Positions 16,139 to 25,560 are shown, counted from the stretch's first letter. The stretch is 32,263 nt of DNA from Saprospiraceae bacterium (GCA_028284395.1 JANQRV010000055.1:1-32263), one strand, 5' to 3'. Numbers and translations are program-made. The notes: generated by a model from the sequence alone, not told the origin.

Positions 16139-16918
16139 ATGACAGAACCAGCTATGAAAATAATAGATCTATCGAAGCCTATTCAGTACAATGCTGATGA
16201 TCCATGGTTCATGAAAGTGAAGATCAAGCACAAACCGCACGCCAAGGCGAAATGGCTCATCAGGGCGCTTGGTCTTCCCTTTCGACTTTTTCCTCAAGGT
16301 TTTGTCGGTTGGGCCGACGATACGATCAAAAAAATGGGGGTGCATTCCACTACTCACATTGATGCACCTTGGCATTATGCACCTACCTGTGGAGGAAAAC
16401 CCGCCAAAACAATCGACCAAGTGCCACTGGAATGGTGTTTTGGGGAAGGAATGGTCATCGATATGAAACACAAGGCCGATTTTGATCCGATTACAGTTCA
16501 AGACATTCAAACTTTCCTAAAGCAAGAGAACTTGCACGTAAGGCCCGGTATGATTGTACTCGTTAAAACGGGTAGAGATCGATTCATGGGGACGAAAGAT
16601 TTTCACAAGAAAGGAACCGGAATGAGTGCAGAGGCCACCGAGTGGCTCATTGATCAAGGTATTAAAGTCATGGGCATCGACTCCTGGGGATGGGATTTAC
16701 CTTTGCCTTTTTTAATTGAAAAGGCAAAAGAGACTGGCAATTCTGAGCTCTTCTGGGAAGCTCATTTGGTAGGAAAAGATAAGGAATATTGCCATATCGA
16801 ACAGCTGACCAATTTGGATGCCTTGCCTTTGATCGGGTTTAAAGTTGCTGTTTTTCCACTAAAAATTGTAGGAGCTTCGGCTGCTCCCGCAAGAGTGGTT
16901 GCTATGATGGATGAATAA
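16139..16918 (+). CDS. Cyclase-family metal-dependent hydrolase (kynurenine formamidase-like)
   Basis: About 259 residues from ATG 16139; a TTG at 16118 and an ATG at 16154 (MKIIDLSKPIQ) are alternative starts. The family signature HxxTHxDxPxH is complete: His69, His73, Asp75 and His79 (from 16139) in GVHSTTHIDAPWH, binding the catalytic metal. IIDLSKPIQYNADDPWF is the usual N-terminal strand. Relatives include bacterial kynurenine formamidase, isatin hydrolase and putative polyketide cyclases. The long insert with GLPFRLFPQGFVGWADDTIK before the signature differs from KynB. The substrate is unknown. Placement after hppD suggests an aromatic-catabolism or secondary-metabolite role. Its end overlaps one possible start of the next gene. 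Confidence 0.85.
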   Translation: MTEPAMKIIDLSKPIQYNADDPWFMKVKIKHKPHAKAKWLIRALGLPFRLFPQGFVGWADDTIKKMGVHSTTHIDAPWHYAPTCGGKPAKTIDQVPLEWCFGEGMVIDMKHKADFDPITVQDIQTFLKQENLHVRPGMIVLVKTGRDRFMGTKDFHKKGTGMSAEATEWLIDQGIKVMGIDSWGWDLPLPFLIEKAKETGNSELFWEAHLVGKDKEYCHIEQLTNLDALPLIGFKVAVFPLKIVGASAAPARVVAMMDE

Positions 16919-16931
16919 GGGTTTAAGAATC

Positions 16932-19847
16932 ATGGAAGTATCTACAACTAATTTTCTCGCCGAACTCGGCACTCAGGTAAAAGGAGATTTGCACACTGAG
17001 AACATCTACCGGCAAATTTACAGCACGGATGCTTCGGATTATCAGATGCTCCCAACCGCCGTGCTTTGTCCCAAGTCAATTGATGATGTTAAGTTTGCGG
17101 TTGATTGCTGTGCGAAATACGGGATTCCTTTGGTGTCTCGTGGTGGTGGAACCAGTTTGTCGGGGCAGACCGTTGGTACGGGTTTGATCATTGATTATTC
17201 GAAGTACCTGAATGATATATTGAGGTTTGACGAGGAGCTTCATCACATAGAAGTTCAACCTGGTATCAGCCGGGGAAAGCTCAATGAATTTTTGGCGCCC
17301 TTCTCCCAACAAATTGGCCCTGATCCCTCCTCTAGTGCAATTGCTACGATTGGCGGAATGACCGCTAATAATTCAACCGGTACTCACTCGATCCGTTACG
17401 GAATGATGGCCGATAATGTGACGGCAGTGGAGAGCATCTTTGCCAATGGAGAGCGATTATTGCTGAATAAGAAAACGGCTTCGGAGGTCAAGCGAATTTG
17501 CCAAAGTGATACTTTTGCAGCAAAGTTGTACAAAGGCATCATTGCCATTCTAAACGAATATAAACAAGATATCTTAACCGGATATCCCAATACCTGGCGC
17601 AATGTAGCTGGTTACAACCTGCACTATTTATTGCGAACCTACCAAAGGGATGGAAGTTTGAACCTGGCGTCCCTCTTAGTTGGAAGTGAAGGAACGCTTG
17701 GTACTTTAACCAAGATTCAATTAAAAAGCGTATCGGTGCCCACTTATACCTGGCTGGCATTGGTTCATTTTGATGACTTGCAAGAAGCTTGTGAAAGCGT
17801 TACTGATATTCTTAAAACCAATCCAAGTGCCATCGAATTTACCGATCGGTATTTTATTCAACTCACCAGCAAGAATCCAATCTTTGGCAAAATTCAGAGC
17901 ACCTTTATCAATGGAGACCCAGAAGCAGTTTTGATCGTTGAATATGCTTCCGATAGACCGCAAGAACTCGAAATTGGACTGGAGAACTTGAAAACTTGTT
18001 TGAAAACGCAAGGACACGATGGAGAGATTGTCGTATGCGATACTCCGGATCGCGTCAATGCTGTGTGGAATACCCGCAAAGCAACATTCGCCTTATTGAT
18101 GAGCAAAAGAGGTGATGAAAGGCCGCTGTCTTTTGCGGATGATGGTACTGTTCCGATCGAAGAATTGGGAAGTTTTATTCGGGAGCTGAGAACGTTATTT
18201 GCTGAGGAAGGAGTTGAAGCTGCCTTTGTGGGTCATGCCTCTGCTGGTTGTATTCATGTCAATCCAATTTTGAATCGAAAGGAAGAAAATGGCATTGAAA
18301 TGATGGAACGTCTAGGAAAGGCCATCGCCAACGCGGCCATTAAACGCAATGGGACTACCAGTGGGGAGCATGGAGAAGGAATTGCCAAAAGTTATTTCAA
18401 TGAACAATTGTACGGCCCAAGACTCAATGGAGCTTTTCGTAAAGTCAAGGAGTTGTTCGATCCTGAGAATATAATGAACCCCGGAAAAATCATAGACGCT
18501 CCATTACCTTGGGACACTTCATTAATGCGGGTTTATCCAGGATTTAGTACTCCTTTTTCGCCCGATAAGACTTTCTTAGATTTTACGGCAGATGGTGGTT
18601 TTAATGGTTTGGTGGAAATGTGTAATGGCGCCGGGTTTTGCCGGAAGGATGGCAATGGTGTAATGTGTCCCTCATATCGGGTCACTCGGGATGAGCGTCA
18701 TTCTACCAGGGGCCGGGCCAATGCTTTACGAGAAGCAATTAAAGGGAATCTTCCAGATGGACTATCCGATCCATCATTGTATGAGACGCTGGATCTATGT
18801 TTGGAATGTAAGGCTTGCAAAAACGAATGCCCTTCGGTGGTAGACATGGCTAAGTTGAAGTATGAATATCTGGCACAATATCAAGCCAAACATGGCATCC
18901 CTCTAAAAAATAGAATCTTTGCCAATATCCATTTGCTTAACCGGTGGGGAAGAGTTTTTCGCCCAATCACAAACCTTCTCTTCAATAGTCCTGTATTCAG
19001 AAAAACACTGGAAATGTTGACGGGCATTGACCGTCGCCGTAGACTTCCCATTCTACATGCTGTGAACTTCCAGCGATGGTATGCAGGTCACGCTTCTCCA
19101 AAGGAAACACCAGTAGGAGAGGTGGTTTTGTGGGACGATACATATTTGACCTTTAACCAACCTGAGATCGGCATTGCAGCGGTACGCGTTTTGGAGGCAG
19201 TAGGGTTAAAAGTCCACCTCATTAAAAATCGCCGGTGTTGTGGCCGACCAATGATTTCTAAGGGTTTACTGAGCCAAGCCAAAATCCATGCCGCTCATAA
19301 CATAAACTTGCTGTTACCGTTTGTGGAACGGGGGGTGCCGATAGTCGGGTTAGAACCCAGTTGCATAGCTGCCTTCAAAGACGAATATCAAGATCTTTTG
19401 CCGGGTGAAGGTTCTAAAAAAGTAGCAAAACAATCGTTTTTCATTGAAGACTTTTTAATGGACTTATTTCAGAAACAGCGTCTTCATCTAACCTTTCAAG
19501 AGCCACCAAAACCACTGAAAATCCTCTTTCACGGGCATTGTTATCAAAAGGCCCTAGGCGATACTTTGCAAACTCAACGTTTGCTCAGTTTGATTCCCAA
19601 CGCTACTGTAGTGGAAATACCTAGTGGTTGTTGTGGTATGGCGGGAGCCTTTGGCTATGAGAAAGGGCATTACGATATTTCGCTGGCTTGCGGAGAGGAA
19701 GTATTGTTTCCCATGTTAAGGGAGGAACCAGATACTACCCTTGTTGCGGCAGCAGGTGTATCTTGCCGCCATCAAATTGAAGATGGGGTAGGGAAGAAGG
19801 CGGTACATCCAATTGTCCTTCTTGCTAGGTTCTTGCGAAAAGAATGA
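16932..19847 (+). CDS. FAD-linked oxidase / 4Fe-4S oxidoreductase, D-2-hydroxyglutarate dehydrogenase (YdiJ)-like
   Basis: A 971-residue fusion, started at ATG 16932 behind AAGGG (16917-16921); an ATG at 16911 overlaps the cyclase. Order of domains: FAD_binding_4 (PCMH fold, about 40-180) with SRGGGTSLSGQTVG (70-83) and DPSSSAIATIGGMTANNSTG; FAD-oxidase C-terminal domain (to about 530) with HASAGCIHVNP and TSGEHGEGI; a cysteine set Cys564/570/579; a 4Fe-4S motif CLECKACKNECP (Cys623, 626, 629, 633); and two CCG-type motifs, RRCCGRP (769-770) and SGCCGMAG (900-901). This is the GlcD-GlpC/YdiJ layout. YdiJ-type proteins oxidise D-2-hydroxyacids, probably D-2-hydroxyglutarate, with electrons leaving through the clusters. 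Substrate here is inferred. It is the third gene of the hppD cluster. Confidence 0.9.
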   Translation: MEVSTTNFLAELGTQVKGDLHTENIYRQIYSTDASDYQMLPTAVLCPKSIDDVKFAVDCCAKYGIPLVSRGGGTSLSGQTVGTGLIIDYSKYLNDILRFDEELHHIEVQPGISRGKLNEFLAPFSQQIGPDPSSSAIATIGGMTANNSTGTHSIRYGMMADNVTAVESIFANGERLLLNKKTASEVKRICQSDTFAAKLYKGIIAILNEYKQDILTGYPNTWRNVAGYNLHYLLRTYQRDGSLNLASLLVGSEGTLGTLTKIQLKSVSVPTYTWLALVHFDDLQEACESVTDILKTNPSAIEFTDRYFIQLTSKNPIFGKIQSTFINGDPEAVLIVEYASDRPQELEIGLENLKTCLKTQGHDGEIVVCDTPDRVNAVWNTRKATFALLMSKRGDERPLSFADDGTVPIEELGSFIRELRTLFAEEGVEAAFVGHASAGCIHVNPILNRKEENGIEMMERLGKAIANAAIKRNGTTSGEHGEGIAKSYFNEQLYGPRLNGAFRKVKELFDPENIMNPGKIIDAPLPWDTSLMRVYPGFSTPFSPDKTFLDFTADGGFNGLVEMCNGAGFCRKDGNGVMCPSYRVTRDERHSTRGRANALREAIKGNLPDGLSDPSLYETLDLCLECKACKNECPSVVDMAKLKYEYLAQYQAKHGIPLKNRIFANIHLLNRWGRVFRPITNLLFNSPVFRKTLEMLTGIDRRRRLPILHAVNFQRWYAGHASPKETPVGEVVLWDDTYLTFNQPEIGIAAVRVLEAVGLKVHLIKNRRCCGRPMISKGLLSQAKIHAAHNINLLLPFVERGVPIVGLEPSCIAAFKDEYQDLLPGEGSKKVAKQSFFIEDFLMDLFQKQRLHLTFQEPPKPLKILFHGHCYQKALGDTLQTQRLLSLIPNATVVEIPSGCCGMAGAFGYEKGHYDISLACGEEVLFPMLREEPDTTLVAAAGVSCRHQIEDGVGKKAVHPIVLLARFLRKE

Positions 19848-19920
19848 ACTGAGAAAACGGCTTTGTAGCCCAGGAAGGAAACATTAGAGAGCATTAATAT
19901 CTAAGAAGGGCAACTTTGCT

Positions 19921-20718
19921 TTAATTTGAAAGGAATTCCATGATGTCCCGGTTGAGGTCCATTGCCATTTCCCAGTTGAGCAAATGACTCGCGTTTGGAT
20001 ATTCAATCGCCGAGGCGCCAGGGATACTATCCTTTAATACCGCCACATTTGTTTGCATGTATTCTAGGTCTTTGCCACCGTGGATTAGTAATGTTGGATG
20101 TGTTATTGTGCTCAAGCGTGAAAGTGGATTGGGCTCCATAATTTGTGGCAAGCGTTTGTAGTTTTCCTTTTCAATATAGTTGGTCGCGGTCTCCACTACA
20201 TAATTGATCATGGGATCTTTGGGGGACCTGGTTGTACGTAATTCTGGGGAGAATGTCATAGCCACAATTGCTTGAATTGCTTTCTCTTTTTCATTGTTCT
20301 GCAATGCAACGCCGATGGCCCCGACTGCATCCAGGTAGCTTTTTTCTTTTTCCTGTACACCAATCAAACCGGGTGATAATAAAACTAGTTTCCTAACTCG
20401 GTTGGGAAATGCAAGCGTAAAATCAATGGCCATGATGGCCCCCAGAGATAAACCAACTAAGTGTGCATTTTCAATGTCCAAGCTATCGAGCAAAACCTCC
20501 AAGTCACGGATATCGGGTTCCGAATTATCAGAATAAGTGGAACGACCATGGCCTCTCAGATCATAGGCGACTACCTGGTGTGTTTTTGCAAAGTACTCCA
20601 GTTGTTTTTGCCACATAGCATGATCTACTCCCCCTCCGTGGATCCAAATAATTGGATCGCCGCTACCCGCAGATTTATAGAATACCTGGTTTGATTTGAA
20701 GGAGATGGTCTTTTCCAA
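19921..20718 (-). CDS. Alpha/beta hydrolase
   Basis: A 265-residue alpha/beta-hydrolase with a complete triad: nucleophile Ser91 in VGLSLGAIMA, Asp217 in LIHGGKDLEY, and His245 in PNASHLLNWE. The oxyanion strand is WIHGGGVDHAMW (25-36), and VAYDLRGHGRS (50-60) is the usual second motif. There is no signal peptide, so it is probably cytoplasmic. It resembles 3-oxoadipate enol-lactonase and other small-ester hydrolases, but the substrate cannot be read from sequence. It is a single minus-strand gene set between the hppD cluster (converging) and the CoA-transferase (diverging). Confidence 0.9.
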   Translation of the reverse strand: MEKTISFKSNQVFYKSAGSGDPIIWIHGGGVDHAMWQKQLEYFAKTHQVVAYDLRGHGRSTYSDNSEPDIRDLEVLLDSLDIENAHLVGLSLGAIMAIDFTLAFPNRVRKLVLLSPGLIGVQEKEKSYLDAVGAIGVALQNNEKEKAIQAIVAMTFSPELRTTRSPKDPMINYVVETATNYIEKENYKRLPQIMEPNPLSRLSTITHPTLLIHGGKDLEYMQTNVAVLKDSIPGASAIEYPNASHLLNWEMAMDLNRDIMEFLSN

Positions 20719-20863
20719 AGTAATTGGTTGAACGATTTTGCAAATAGATCTCCATGCTCATATGGAAACGAGTTGGCCAATACGCTATTAAGCCAATGTT
20801 CACGAAAATATCATTTCTTCCAAAAACGGCCCTCTTTTTTTACGTTTTTCCTACCTTCAATTT

Positions 20864-22048
20864 ATGAATGCATTGTTGAAAGGAATTCGCGTACTTGATT
20901 TTGGTCGTTACATAGCAGGGCCATATTGTGCGTCTTTGCTTGGACAGATGGGGGCAGAGGTTATCCGTATCGAACGTCCCGGCGGTAGTGAAGATCGCTT
21001 TATTATGCCCGTTACGGAGACCGGAGATGGAGGCATGTATTTGCAAGTAAACGTCCATAAAAAAGGAATGACCCTGGACATTGCTAGTACCGAGGGCAAG
21101 AGGATTGTCAGGCATTTGGTCGAAACAGCAGATGTAATCATCGCTAATATGCCCGATAAAACGCTAAGAGTTCTTGGGCTGGATTATGAAACTTTGAAAG
21201 CGATAAAATCCGATATTATCTTAACGACGAACACGGCTTTCGGCACGAAAGGGGCTTTTGCTAATCGAATTGGTTTTGACGGAATGGCGCAGGCTATGAG
21301 TGGGGCTAATTTTTTTTCTGGCCGACCAGGTCAACCGGTCCGGGCTGCCGTCAATTACGTAGATTTTTCAACGGCATTATCGGCGGCTCTAGGAACGCTT
21401 GCTGCACTTATGGTACGCGAACGTACTGGAGAGGGCCAAATTGTGGAGACCTCTCTACTCGCTACGGCCTTGACTCTATCCAATAATATGTTGATAGAAC
21501 AAGCGCTATTGCAGAACGATAGAGTGCCAACCGGCAACAGAAGTCAGGTGGTCGGTCCTGCCGACCTTTTCAAAACAAAAGATGGGCACGTAGTTGTACA
21601 GGTGGTGGGACCTTACATTTTCAAGAGGTGGATCCGATTGATCGGCGAAGAATCCTGGTTGTCTGATCCTCGTTTTCAGGATGATACTAGTCGAGGAGAA
21701 AATAGAGACTTGCTTTGTCAACGAATGGCAGAATGGTGCCTTGAGCGCACGAATTCGGAGGCTCTACTGGAATTGGAAGAGGCAAGGATTCCTGCAGGAC
21801 CGGTTCTCTCTTATCAAGAAGCACTAGACCATTCCACGGTCAGGGAACTGGGACATTTAAAGCGGATTGAATTTCCTGGGACTAAGACTACTCCTCCAAT
21901 CTCCAATACTCCATTTACGCTTTCAAGAACTAAAATCGAAGTTAATAGCCGAGCTCCGATAGTAGGGGAACATACCATTGAGATATTGATGTCGCTGGGA
22001 TACAGCCAAGCCCAAATCGCCCATTTAGCGACGATAGGAGTCATCTAA
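20864..22048 (+). CDS. Class III CoA-transferase (CaiB/BaiF family)
   Basis: A 394-residue class III CoA-transferase that moves CoA between carboxylic acids through an enzyme-bound anhydride. The catalytic Asp167 is in VNYVDFSTALSAALG. The N-terminal GIRVLDFGRYIAGPYCASLL and MGAEVIRIERPGGSEDR contain the CoA-binding helix residues, and RTGEGQIVETSLL is the usual following strand. Length is normal for formyl-CoA transferase-like proteins. The acid substrate is unknown. The family includes oxalate, carnitine, succinyl-malate and aromatic acid enzymes. It stands alone, converging with the sulfotransferase genes only 14 bases downstream. Confidence 0.93.
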   Translation: MNALLKGIRVLDFGRYIAGPYCASLLGQMGAEVIRIERPGGSEDRFIMPVTETGDGGMYLQVNVHKKGMTLDIASTEGKRIVRHLVETADVIIANMPDKTLRVLGLDYETLKAIKSDIILTTNTAFGTKGAFANRIGFDGMAQAMSGANFFSGRPGQPVRAAVNYVDFSTALSAALGTLAALMVRERTGEGQIVETSLLATALTLSNNMLIEQALLQNDRVPTGNRSQVVGPADLFKTKDGHVVVQVVGPYIFKRWIRLIGEESWLSDPRFQDDTSRGENRDLLCQRMAEWCLERTNSEALLELEEARIPAGPVLSYQEALDHSTVRELGHLKRIEFPGTKTTPPISNTPFTLSRTKIEVNSRAPIVGEHTIEILMSLGYSQAQIAHLATIGVI

Positions 22049-22062
22049 ATTTGGAAATCATC

Positions 22063-23727
22063 CTATCTTGATATCACTAGTTTCTCTATCTCTATTCCTC
22101 CAATCCTGATAAAGTATATTCCCTCGGGCCATGTTGAGGTATCGATGTATTTTCGACCACCGGTCGCTCGAAAAGCCGCCATTCTTTGGCCCGTCAAATT
22201 AAAGAGTTCTATGGTTGCGTAACGGCCACCCTGCCATTCTATGGTCAGCTGATTGGCACTGGGATTTGGAAATACTTTCAGAAAGTAGCGTTTCATTAAG
22301 TCATCTACCGGTAGAATCAAGTTGCAGAAAGTGGAATCCGGTTCCTGTTCAATCCACCCCTTTGAAGAGAGGTCTCGTCCATCGAAAGCTCCAAAATTCG
22401 TAGGATACCGCCGCATTCGAAAAGTCAGATTATCGTTTATTTGTAAGGTGTCGCCTTGCATCACTGGTTGTCCTCCGCGAAGTGGCGTCACATATTCCCA
22501 TGCAATCCTGTTTTCGGGGGTTAGTTCAAAGCTATAACCAAATCTGCCCGAACAAATCAATACATTACCATTGGGCAGGAACTGAGCACTTGAAAGGCCA
22601 GTAGAGAAAAGGGCAGTTGGTTCGGGATGAGTGATCGTAGCCTCAAAATTATTCGGACCCCAAACAGCGTCGTTTTCCAGTGGATATGTCCAAGAATACA
22701 TGTCCCAGGGAGCATTTAGGATGTTTACGGTAGAGAAATCCGGACCAGCCTGGTTGTTAAAAATGGAGATTTTTCCAAATTGTGGATGGGAAGGCTCTAT
22801 GAAGTCCAGGATCCAATTCACGTCGTGGTTATTGAAAAGCTGCTGGTCTTCCGAGCTGCCGTTTTGATAAGCTTGCGGGTTACCCCAGCGATACATGAGG
22901 TCACCCCCTCGATTGCTCAATCCGCCAAAATGACTGGCAGCTTCTGCGGTGGTAGTGGTACGGTCGATGACCCAGATTTCATCGAAAAAGGGGACAGAAA
23001 GAAGGATTTGTCCCAAATCGGGATTGTAATCAATTGAATTCGAATGGAGCCAATCCGCCAATCCGTTGTCATCAAAATTAATGTCTATTAACTCCGGATG
23101 ATCTTTGACTACTCCAAAGTTACTCTTGGTAGAATCGAAATCCTGGATCAGATGATCCCAGGCATGCCATTCCCAAACGATTTCATTGGTTGTAGGATCG
23201 ACCTCAATGAGGTAGTCAGACCATATTTCGTCTCGGTCCATGGTAGTGGAATCTCGACCCGCTGCTATGGCCTCCGCTCTCGATTTTACCTCCCATGCAA
23301 TCATTAGAATATTTCCATTGGGCAGAGGTTCAATGTCATGATGTAGCCGAGCAAGGGTGTCGTTGAGTGTAAATGACCATTCGAGGTTGTTGTCCCAGTC
23401 TCTAATTTCCACGGTCCCGCCACCGCCACCCGCCCAGATTGGGTCTCCGATGACATTAGCGAGTCTTTTAGTTTTTACCAATCGACCATCTTCCAGTAGA
23501 TAAGCTGTGTTTCCCGGCCGAAAATCTGCATCATCTTGCCAGATGTGAGCGACTTCTCCACAATTGTCCAAAAGATAAACATTAGGCTGGTTGTGCGGAT
23601 AAATAAGGTTGTAACCATCGAATGAGGAAGGTGGATCATAAGACAACAAACCCACCGTATTTTGCGCAAAGACAAGGTTGGTGATGAGCAAGAAGACCGG
23701 AAATGGGAAAAGTAGACTTTTTTTCAT
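22063..23727 (-). CDS. Arylsulfotransferase (ASST)-like secreted protein with T9SS tail, copy B
   Basis: 554 residues from ATG 23727 (an in-frame TTG at 23742 overlaps the previous stop). Signal peptide (MKKSLLFPFPVFLL...VFAQ), then an ASST-type six-bladed propeller (about 20-470). Family motifs: HHDIEPLPNGNILMIAWE, DHLIQDFD, WLHSNSIDYNPDLGQILLS, FNNHDVNWI, FLPNGNVLICSGRFGYSFEL. PAPS-independent ASSTs move sulfate between phenolic compounds through a His intermediate. The conserved His residues are present, but activity is unproven. The last ~75 residues are a type A T9SS sorting domain (FPNPSANQLTIEW, WPEGIYFIRI, KLVISR), so it should be secreted or surface-bound. It follows its paralogue by 11 bases. 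Confidence 0.88.
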   Translation of the reverse strand: MKKSLLFPFPVFLLITNLVFAQNTVGLLSYDPPSSFDGYNLIYPHNQPNVYLLDNCGEVAHIWQDDADFRPGNTAYLLEDGRLVKTKRLANVIGDPIWAGGGGGTVEIRDWDNNLEWSFTLNDTLARLHHDIEPLPNGNILMIAWEVKSRAEAIAAGRDSTTMDRDEIWSDYLIEVDPTTNEIVWEWHAWDHLIQDFDSTKSNFGVVKDHPELIDINFDDNGLADWLHSNSIDYNPDLGQILLSVPFFDEIWVIDRTTTTAEAASHFGGLSNRGGDLMYRWGNPQAYQNGSSEDQQLFNNHDVNWILDFIEPSHPQFGKISIFNNQAGPDFSTVNILNAPWDMYSWTYPLENDAVWGPNNFEATITHPEPTALFSTGLSSAQFLPNGNVLICSGRFGYSFELTPENRIAWEYVTPLRGGQPVMQGDTLQINDNLTFRMRRYPTNFGAFDGRDLSSKGWIEQEPDSTFCNLILPVDDLMKRYFLKVFPNPSANQLTIEWQGGRYATIELFNLTGQRMAAFRATGGRKYIDTSTWPEGIYFIRIGGIEIEKLVISR

Positions 23728-23738
23728 GTGAGACGGAT

Positions 23739-25412
23739 TCAATTAGCTTTTATTATTCGTTCGGTTAAAATTAGATTTCTGTACTGGTCATAAATGAATA
23801 TGAAATACAGCCCCGGCGGCCAATTTTGGCTATTCATGACAATGGAGTGGTCTGCGCTTTTGAGGGCATCCATTTTTTGCCCTGCTGTATCCATAACCTG
23901 GATTTGGACTTGTATTCGTTGTTCGTTGTCGATCAGCAATTCATTGACAATTGGATTCCCGGTAATGCGAAAATGGACATTCCATTGATAATCGTCGATG
24001 GCAGTAGCTACTTCAGAGCCCAGTGCACAGGAATCAAGTATTGGATCGAGTTCAATTAGGGGCCCCGGAGTAATGTGCTTACCCTCAAAAGCCGGATCTT
24101 CAACAGCGTACTTAGTAGCTCTGAAAATGGAACGGAAACCTGCCCCATCTCCCTGCTTGACCGGGCCGAGAAGACCAACCGGGTTAAGATATTCCCAGAC
24201 CGTTTCTCCGTTCGGTTCTACTTCAAAAAAACGGCCGTTGTCGGCTTCACAAATTAAGACATTACCGTTTTTCTGTTGATGAGCACCTGACATGATGGGA
24301 GCATAAAAGGAATTTGGTGGAGATGCTGTGTAGGTCCAGGATGGGGACGTCGGATCATATGGAGCTTCTTCAGCAATAATGTAGCCCCCCATAGAATCCA
24401 CTGGTGGTACAATTCGATGGACCGCTGAGTAAGGTTGACCTGCTGAACGACCATCTCCATTATTGAATACGGTAATGGCTCCTTCGTTTAAATACCCTTT
24501 GGGTATCCACTGGGCATCGTGCTGGAAAAACAATTGACGGTCTGCTTCCGATCCGCGTCGATAAGTCTCGGGGTTCCCCCAGCGGTATAGGAGGCCACCT
24601 CCTTTACCTGATCGCCCTCCCGCATTTCCCGCAGCTTCCTCAATGGTGGTGCTATGGTCAATGATGAAAAATTCATTGAAGATTCTGGAGCTGATGAGAA
24701 TTTCGTCCCGTTCTTCATTGTAATCGATACCGTTGAAATGCATCCAGTCCTTATTGGCCCCAAATCCACCTCGCCCCACGTAATTAAAGTCTATCCTTTC
24801 CGGGTGCATGCTGACCGGGCCAAAATTGCCTTTATTGTCGTCAAAATCCTGTATGAGGTGATCCCAAACGTGCCAACGCCAAACCACGCGCCCGGAATCA
24901 TTAGCTAGGGGTTCGACCTCAACGATGTGTTCTAGCCAGATTTCATCAGGGCCAAGCAGGGCGGGGTTGCGACCGGCAGCAAGCGCTTCTTCCCTGGTTT
25001 TCCTTTCCCAAGCTATGACTAGAATATGACCATTTGGCATTGGTTCTATATCGTGGTGTTGGTGAAAATCCGGACTCGCATAATCATAAGTCCATTCTAG
25101 GTTGCCCTCCCAATCGAAGATTTCCAACCTGCCTCCAATTCCATTGCCCTCGAATGCACTTCGGATAGCCCCGGGCCTCAGTAATCTTCCTCCCGGTAAG
25201 AGATATGCAGACAACCCTGCTGCGTATTGACTTTCCCAACTATTGATCAATCGCCCGCAGTTATCGATGAGATAAGTCCCTTTATCTGGAGTAAATAAGG
25301 TGTACCCATCTGCCGTTCCAGGACTGTTAACGAAAACCCCCACCGTCCGTTCCTGGGCGCACAGCCACTTGGAAACCAAAGTGAACAATACTAGCCAATG
25401 CATTAACTTCAT
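23739..25412 (-). CDS. Arylsulfotransferase (ASST)-like secreted protein with T9SS tail, copy A
   Basis: 557 residues, a clear paralogue of the next gene with matching motif order: TYLIDNCGRLINSWESQY, HQHHDIEPMPNGHILVIAWE, VWRWHVWDHLIQDFDDNKGN, WMHFNGIDYNEERDEILIS, RWGNPETYRRGSEADRQLFF, and KNGNVLICEADNGRFFEVEP. The signal peptide ends CAQ (about residue 19). The C-terminus has a T9SS-type sorting domain (ITGNPIVNELLIDNEQ, WPPGLYFIFIYD). The same enzyme-class caution applies. Both proteins carry a long DHLIQDFD insert typical of Bacteroidota ASST-like proteins. Its promoter is probably the TATTTTTG box at 25477-25484, next to a 16-bp palindrome. Confidence 0.88.
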   Translation of the reverse strand: MKLMHWLVLFTLVSKWLCAQERTVGVFVNSPGTADGYTLFTPDKGTYLIDNCGRLINSWESQYAAGLSAYLLPGGRLLRPGAIRSAFEGNGIGGRLEIFDWEGNLEWTYDYASPDFHQHHDIEPMPNGHILVIAWERKTREEALAAGRNPALLGPDEIWLEHIVEVEPLANDSGRVVWRWHVWDHLIQDFDDNKGNFGPVSMHPERIDFNYVGRGGFGANKDWMHFNGIDYNEERDEILISSRIFNEFFIIDHSTTIEEAAGNAGGRSGKGGGLLYRWGNPETYRRGSEADRQLFFQHDAQWIPKGYLNEGAITVFNNGDGRSAGQPYSAVHRIVPPVDSMGGYIIAEEAPYDPTSPSWTYTASPPNSFYAPIMSGAHQQKNGNVLICEADNGRFFEVEPNGETVWEYLNPVGLLGPVKQGDGAGFRSIFRATKYAVEDPAFEGKHITPGPLIELDPILDSCALGSEVATAIDDYQWNVHFRITGNPIVNELLIDNEQRIQVQIQVMDTAGQKMDALKSADHSIVMNSQNWPPGLYFIFIYDQYRNLILTERIIKAN

Positions 25413-25476
25413 ATCGTACTGTTGTCAATCGTATTTGAGAATTGTAGAAAAAGGCTGGGGCTAGCTTTGTATTCGC

Positions 25477-25508
25477 CAAAAATACTAGCTCGTTTCAAAT
25501 ATTTGAAA
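25477..25508 (-). promoter_or_regulatory. Candidate promoter and 16-bp palindrome before the sulfotransferase pair
   Basis: On the minus strand TATTTTTG (25477-25484) matches TAnnTTTG. Eight bases upstream is a perfect 16-bp palindrome, TTTCAAATATTTGAAA (25493-25508), covering the -33 to -20 region. No clear TTG occurs at the usual -33 distance. The layout suits a repressor or activator dimer site. Confidence 0.5.
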
Positions 25509-25560
25509 AATAGCTTTGGAAGTTAAATGACTTTTTTCGATTTCTGTACTTTGGGAATAA

